DNA from: Streptomyces sp. CB01373
Lineage (GTDB): Bacteria; Actinomycetota; Actinomycetes; Streptomycetales; Streptomycetaceae
Reading direction: 5' to 3'
Length of the DNA stretch: 45,519 nucleotides
Assembly (NCBI RefSeq): GCF_002803075.1
Contig: NZ_NNBK01000032.1
Location: 1 to 45,519, forward strand
Shown here piece by piece: positions 43,198-45,519 of this stretch. The stretch's first letter is position 1, and each line of letters opens with the position of its first letter. A model generated the notes under the pieces. That model saw nothing but the letters and a program-made list of their open reading frames with translations, was not told the origin of the DNA and did no database searches. A program made the translations under genes and the position numbers.

Positions 43198-44517
43198 CTA
43201 CAAGGCGTTCGCCCTCTTCACGCTCGTGTTGCCGATCGGCACGTCGATCCGGTCCCGAGCGACGACGACCCCGTCCTTGACTACGTAGCACTCGACGACG
43301 TGCTCGCCTTTGAAGTCCGAGTGCTCGATGCGGACTCCCCGCTTGCTCGAGTCGACGATCTGGCCGCGGATCGCGTCCCGCCGCTCGGCTTCCGGACCAC
43401 GATTGAGCACCTTCCACTTCAGCGTGTAGGGCTCCCCGACCGAGCAACTGGTGACCACGAACCTCAAGTTTTTGTCGGCCTTTAGCAGGATCCCGCCGCG
43501 ACGCATCGCGCGAAGCCAGGTCGGACGCCATCCGGCCTGCGTGACCTCGCAGTCGATGGACACAGTCTCGGACACGTCGACCGGGAACTCATCCTCGATG
43601 AACTCCTCGGTGTCCCTGAACGACCGGGACGACTCGCTCGCGCTCTTCGCCAGCGGCACCGACGTGCCGAAGACCTCGCGCCACTTCTTGTTGGCGGACG
43701 TCTTGCCTTCGTCCGCGATCGCCTCGAGGCATCGGTTGTACGCCTTCTTGGCCTTCGGCTGGAACTGCGCCTTGACGTGGACCCGCTGTCGGCTGCCCAG
43801 CGCCAGGTAGTACTCCTGCTCTGACTGATCCTTGAGGAATTCGAAGAAGTCGCGGGCCATGAGGTCGAACGAGCCTGTGCCCGCTGCGTCGTAGTCGTCG
43901 GTCTGGTCGAAGAAGTTGTAGACGAGGGTGTCGATGAGCAGGCCGCCCATGTTTACGCCGTTCGCGTTCTTCCAGGCCCGTGCCATCCGGGCGAGGTGGC
44001 GCATGTTCGTCGAGGTGCGGTCGTTGCACTCCTTGGTCGCGGCGATCTCCTCGCGCGGCTTGGTGACCTTCCAGCCCTCAGCCTTCGTGTCCGGGTAGTC
44101 GAAGCTGCCGTCGGCGTTCTCGAACGCAGGCTGGACCTCAAACTTGAAGGCGTTGGACGCGAACCGCACTCGGACGACGCACTGGTCGACGCGGATCTCC
44201 GTGTTCTTGTACCGCGCCTTAAGGTCGTCGCGAACCCTCTCGAGAATCCTCCGCGGGCCGGTGTCCCCGTCGTAGCTCGACCGGATCCCGGGCGGCAGGA
44301 TGAAGATCATGTCGAGGTCGGACACGCCCTTGATCGCGGTGTGCCGGCCGAACGATCCGACCATCAGCTTGTAGTCGGTGCAGCCGTCCTTGTCGCGGAA
44401 GTCCTTGTTGAGCGCCTTCGTGATCTCATCCCGGCGCGAGGCGACCGTCGTGGCCGTGTCTCCGACCTTTAGGTTTTCGAGCAGCGTTTCGAAGATCTCT
44501 GAGGTCTTCATCTTCAT
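43198..44517 (-). CDS. CBASS CD-NTase (SMODS nucleotidyltransferase with AGS-C-like sensor domain)
   Basis: A 439-residue cGAS/DncV-like nucleotidyltransferase. The active site is VGSFGRHTAIKGVSDLDMIFIL: Gly54-Ser55 and Asp67-x-Asp69. The third acidic position falls in FKFEVQPAF, where Glu127 replaces the usual Asp. A helical domain follows (RTSTNMRHLARMARAWKN). The last ~115 residues (CEVTQAGWRPTWLRAMRRGG, FVVTSCSVGEPYTLKWKVLNRG, then HVVECYVVKDGVVVARD) match the nucleotide-sensing AGS-C beta domain. It makes a cyclic oligonucleotide on phage infection and activates the neighbouring effector; the product cannot be deduced from sequence. ATG 44517 overlaps the SLATT stop by 4 bases, so the two are one operon. 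Confidence 0.88.
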   Translation of the reverse strand: MKMKTSEIFETLLENLKVGDTATTVASRRDEITKALNKDFRDKDGCTDYKLMVGSFGRHTAIKGVSDLDMIFILPPGIRSSYDGDTGPRRILERVRDDLKARYKNTEIRVDQCVVRVRFASNAFKFEVQPAFENADGSFDYPDTKAEGWKVTKPREEIAATKECNDRTSTNMRHLARMARAWKNANGVNMGGLLIDTLVYNFFDQTDDYDAAGTGSFDLMARDFFEFLKDQSEQEYYLALGSRQRVHVKAQFQPKAKKAYNRCLEAIADEGKTSANKKWREVFGTSVPLAKSASESSRSFRDTEEFIEDEFPVDVSETVSIDCEVTQAGWRPTWLRAMRRGGILLKADKNLRFVVTSCSVGEPYTLKWKVLNRGPEAERRDAIRGQIVDSSKRGVRIEHSDFKGEHVVECYVVKDGVVVARDRIDVPIGNTSVKRANAL

Positions 44518-45164
44518 GCCTCGCCTTCGCCGATCCGGAGCGCCTCCGGGAGGAAGAGGTCGATCTCGCGCGAGGTGAACGTCATCTCCTCGTTGTTCTG
44601 CAGCCCGCCCTGGGCGCGCGCGAACGCCCTGCTGCTCGTCCTAGGCGCGTCGGCGTACGCGTCGCGCGCGGCCCGCTGCAGCTCGTCCCGCCGCTCTCGG
44701 CCCTCCGCGACGGAGACAGTGCCGGACATCAGGTCGGCGATGAGGGAGATATAGGACTCCCGGACGTCCCACAGCCGAGAGGCGATGCCGCGGTGGGCAT
44801 CGGACTCCTCCTCGAACTTGAAGGTCTTCGTCCCAAGGCTCATCCAGCTGACCAGGAGCGCGATAGAAGAGGTCGCGAGACTCGTCAGCACTGCGTTGCC
44901 GAGCAGGCCGACCACCGCAGCAAGGAAGGTGCCCGAGCTGATCGCGGTGAGAGCAATGAGGACGCCCTGCTGCCACCGGTGCTTGGTGAAGCAGATGTCC
45001 GCCTGTTTCTCATGGGTCTTGTGGCTGTAGACCACGCGCCCGAAGGCCTCTCGTATCTGCGCCAGAAGGTAGGGGTCGCGGTCAGGCACCGCGTCGCTCT
45101 CGGGTGTCAATTCGTTCCTACTCGGTCGAGGACTCCTGGACATGCGCCTGAAAGTCAGTTGCAC
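44514..45164 (-). CDS. SLATT-domain two-transmembrane effector of CBASS
   Basis: A 216-residue membrane protein. A soluble N-terminal helix (PYLLAQIREAFGRVVYSHKTHEKQADI) leads into two adjacent hydrophobic segments at about 67-85 and 91-110, then a long charged helix (FKFEEESDAHRGIASRLWDVRESYISL) and RRDELQRAARDAY. This is the SLATT layout (SMODS and SLOG-associating two-TM), proposed to form a pore or damage the membrane when the second messenger binds. The start is GTG 45164 or ATG 45143, both in frame; neither has a strong ribosome site. It is first in the operon, overlapping the CD-NTase gene by 4 bases. No Cap2/Cap3-type ancillary genes follow, so this is a minimal two-gene CBASS. Confidence 0.85.
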   Translation of the reverse strand: MQLTFRRMSRSPRPSRNELTPESDAVPDRDPYLLAQIREAFGRVVYSHKTHEKQADICFTKHRWQQGVLIALTAISSGTFLAAVVGLLGNAVLTSLATSSIALLVSWMSLGTKTFKFEEESDAHRGIASRLWDVRESYISLIADLMSGTVSVAEGRERRDELQRAARDAYADAPRTSSRAFARAQGGLQNNEEMTFTSREIDLFLPEALRIGEGEA

Positions 45165-45519
45165 ATCTTCTGAGTATGGCGGCGACCACTGACACTCCGA
45201 CCGACTTGAGCTACGTCCCGTTCAGGCCGCTCGATCTGGCCCGCTCTGCGGTCCTCCCCTGCTTCGCGCAGGTAGGGGAAAGCGGTGGACACGATGCCGC
45301 GGAGCCGCTCGCCTTCCATCTCCGCGGTGGCCCCGCGAAGCTCCTGGCTCCAGGCCCGCGCGAGAGCGAGGCTCAGAGCAACTGGTACTGATCCGGGCAG
45401 ACTGGGGCCGGACCTGGCAGCGCCGACGCCTGTGCCGCGTGCGCGGTCGCGATTCCGCAGGTCATGCCCCCTGTAGTGGTGTAACCGCGTTGGGAGGATC
45501 TTCGGTCGTGGGGTAGATC
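45165..45519. other. Right-end region, no gene seen
   Basis: 355 bases upstream of the SLATT gene to the window edge. It should contain the CBASS promoter, but I see no convincing box. Short open frames are present on both strands with no recognisable protein, and no tRNA or attachment-site structure is visible. Confidence 0.4.

Noticed and set aside
1..45519. tRNA genes or phage attachment sites marking island ends
   Set aside because: No cloverleaf with a T-loop consensus or paired direct repeats near the edges could be seen; the island probably extends beyond the window.

Overview
The window is high-GC actinobacterial DNA, almost certainly Streptomyces. The coding sequences show strong G/C third-position bias and GTG/TTG starts behind AGGAGG-like ribosome sites. 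Several families here are typical of streptomycetes (a DUF6243 protein, a SAV_2336-type regulator, trypco2). Nearly every gene after the left edge belongs to, or resembles, anti-phage or stress-response machinery, and the spaces between systems hold transposon debris and broken pieces of core genes. I read it as a chromosomal defence island. No tRNA, rRNA or CRISPR array was seen.

Layout, left to right. 1-800: a partial SUKH (SMI1/KNR4) gene and a DUF6243 gene, both minus. 1121-4046 (minus): a large protein built from two successive degenerate RNase III-like domains, each followed by a dsRNA-binding domain, with an apparent frameshift near its N-terminus. 4856-6104: a decayed IS3-family element with recognisable terminal inverted repeats. 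6147-10120 (minus): a gajA-gajB pair (Gabija / class 2 OLD nuclease plus UvrD-like helicase). 10451-12216 (minus): an undescribed translationally coupled pair, a small protein plus a protein with a HExxH metallopeptidase motif. 12270-12430: a transposase remnant. 12703-17452 (plus): three nuclease-like genes, namely a PD-(D/E)XK-like protein, a ten-repeat Cys-rich (treble-clef-like) protein with an embedded GIY-YIG-like module, and a second PD-(D/E)XK-like protein. A Ku C-terminal remnant lies between the first two.

17736-21707 (plus): a vWA / PP2C / protein-kinase triad of the TerY-P (YegL-YegK-YegI) kind. It is followed on the minus strand by a truncated AbiJ-NTD3 gene and an EcsC-TerB gene. 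24125-26181: a trxB fragment and an orphan, C-terminally shortened hsdM. 26347-33259 (plus): a four-gene VMAP conflict system (trypco2, trypsin-VMAP-C, MoxR AAA ATPase, and a SAV_2336/vWA-like-pseudokinase-TPR protein), ended by a strong hairpin. 33779-40494 (minus): a complete Wadjet operon jetABCD. 40882-41803 (plus): a frameshifted helical protein gene. 41899-45164 (minus): a CBASS-type SLATT effector plus CD-NTase, followed by a tiny broken ORF and a zinc-ribbon protein with an ADP-ribosyltransferase-like look.

The genes fall into self-contained operons with 4-base overlaps, each combining a sensor or switch (kinase, MoxR, CD-NTase, SMC, OLD ATPase) with an effector (nuclease, protease, membrane protein). 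The best candidates for something undescribed are the tandem pseudo-RNase III/dsRBD protein, the HExxH pair, the Cys-repeat/GIY-YIG protein, and the zinc-ribbon gene beside CBASS. All functional statements come from reading motifs by eye; no database search was run.
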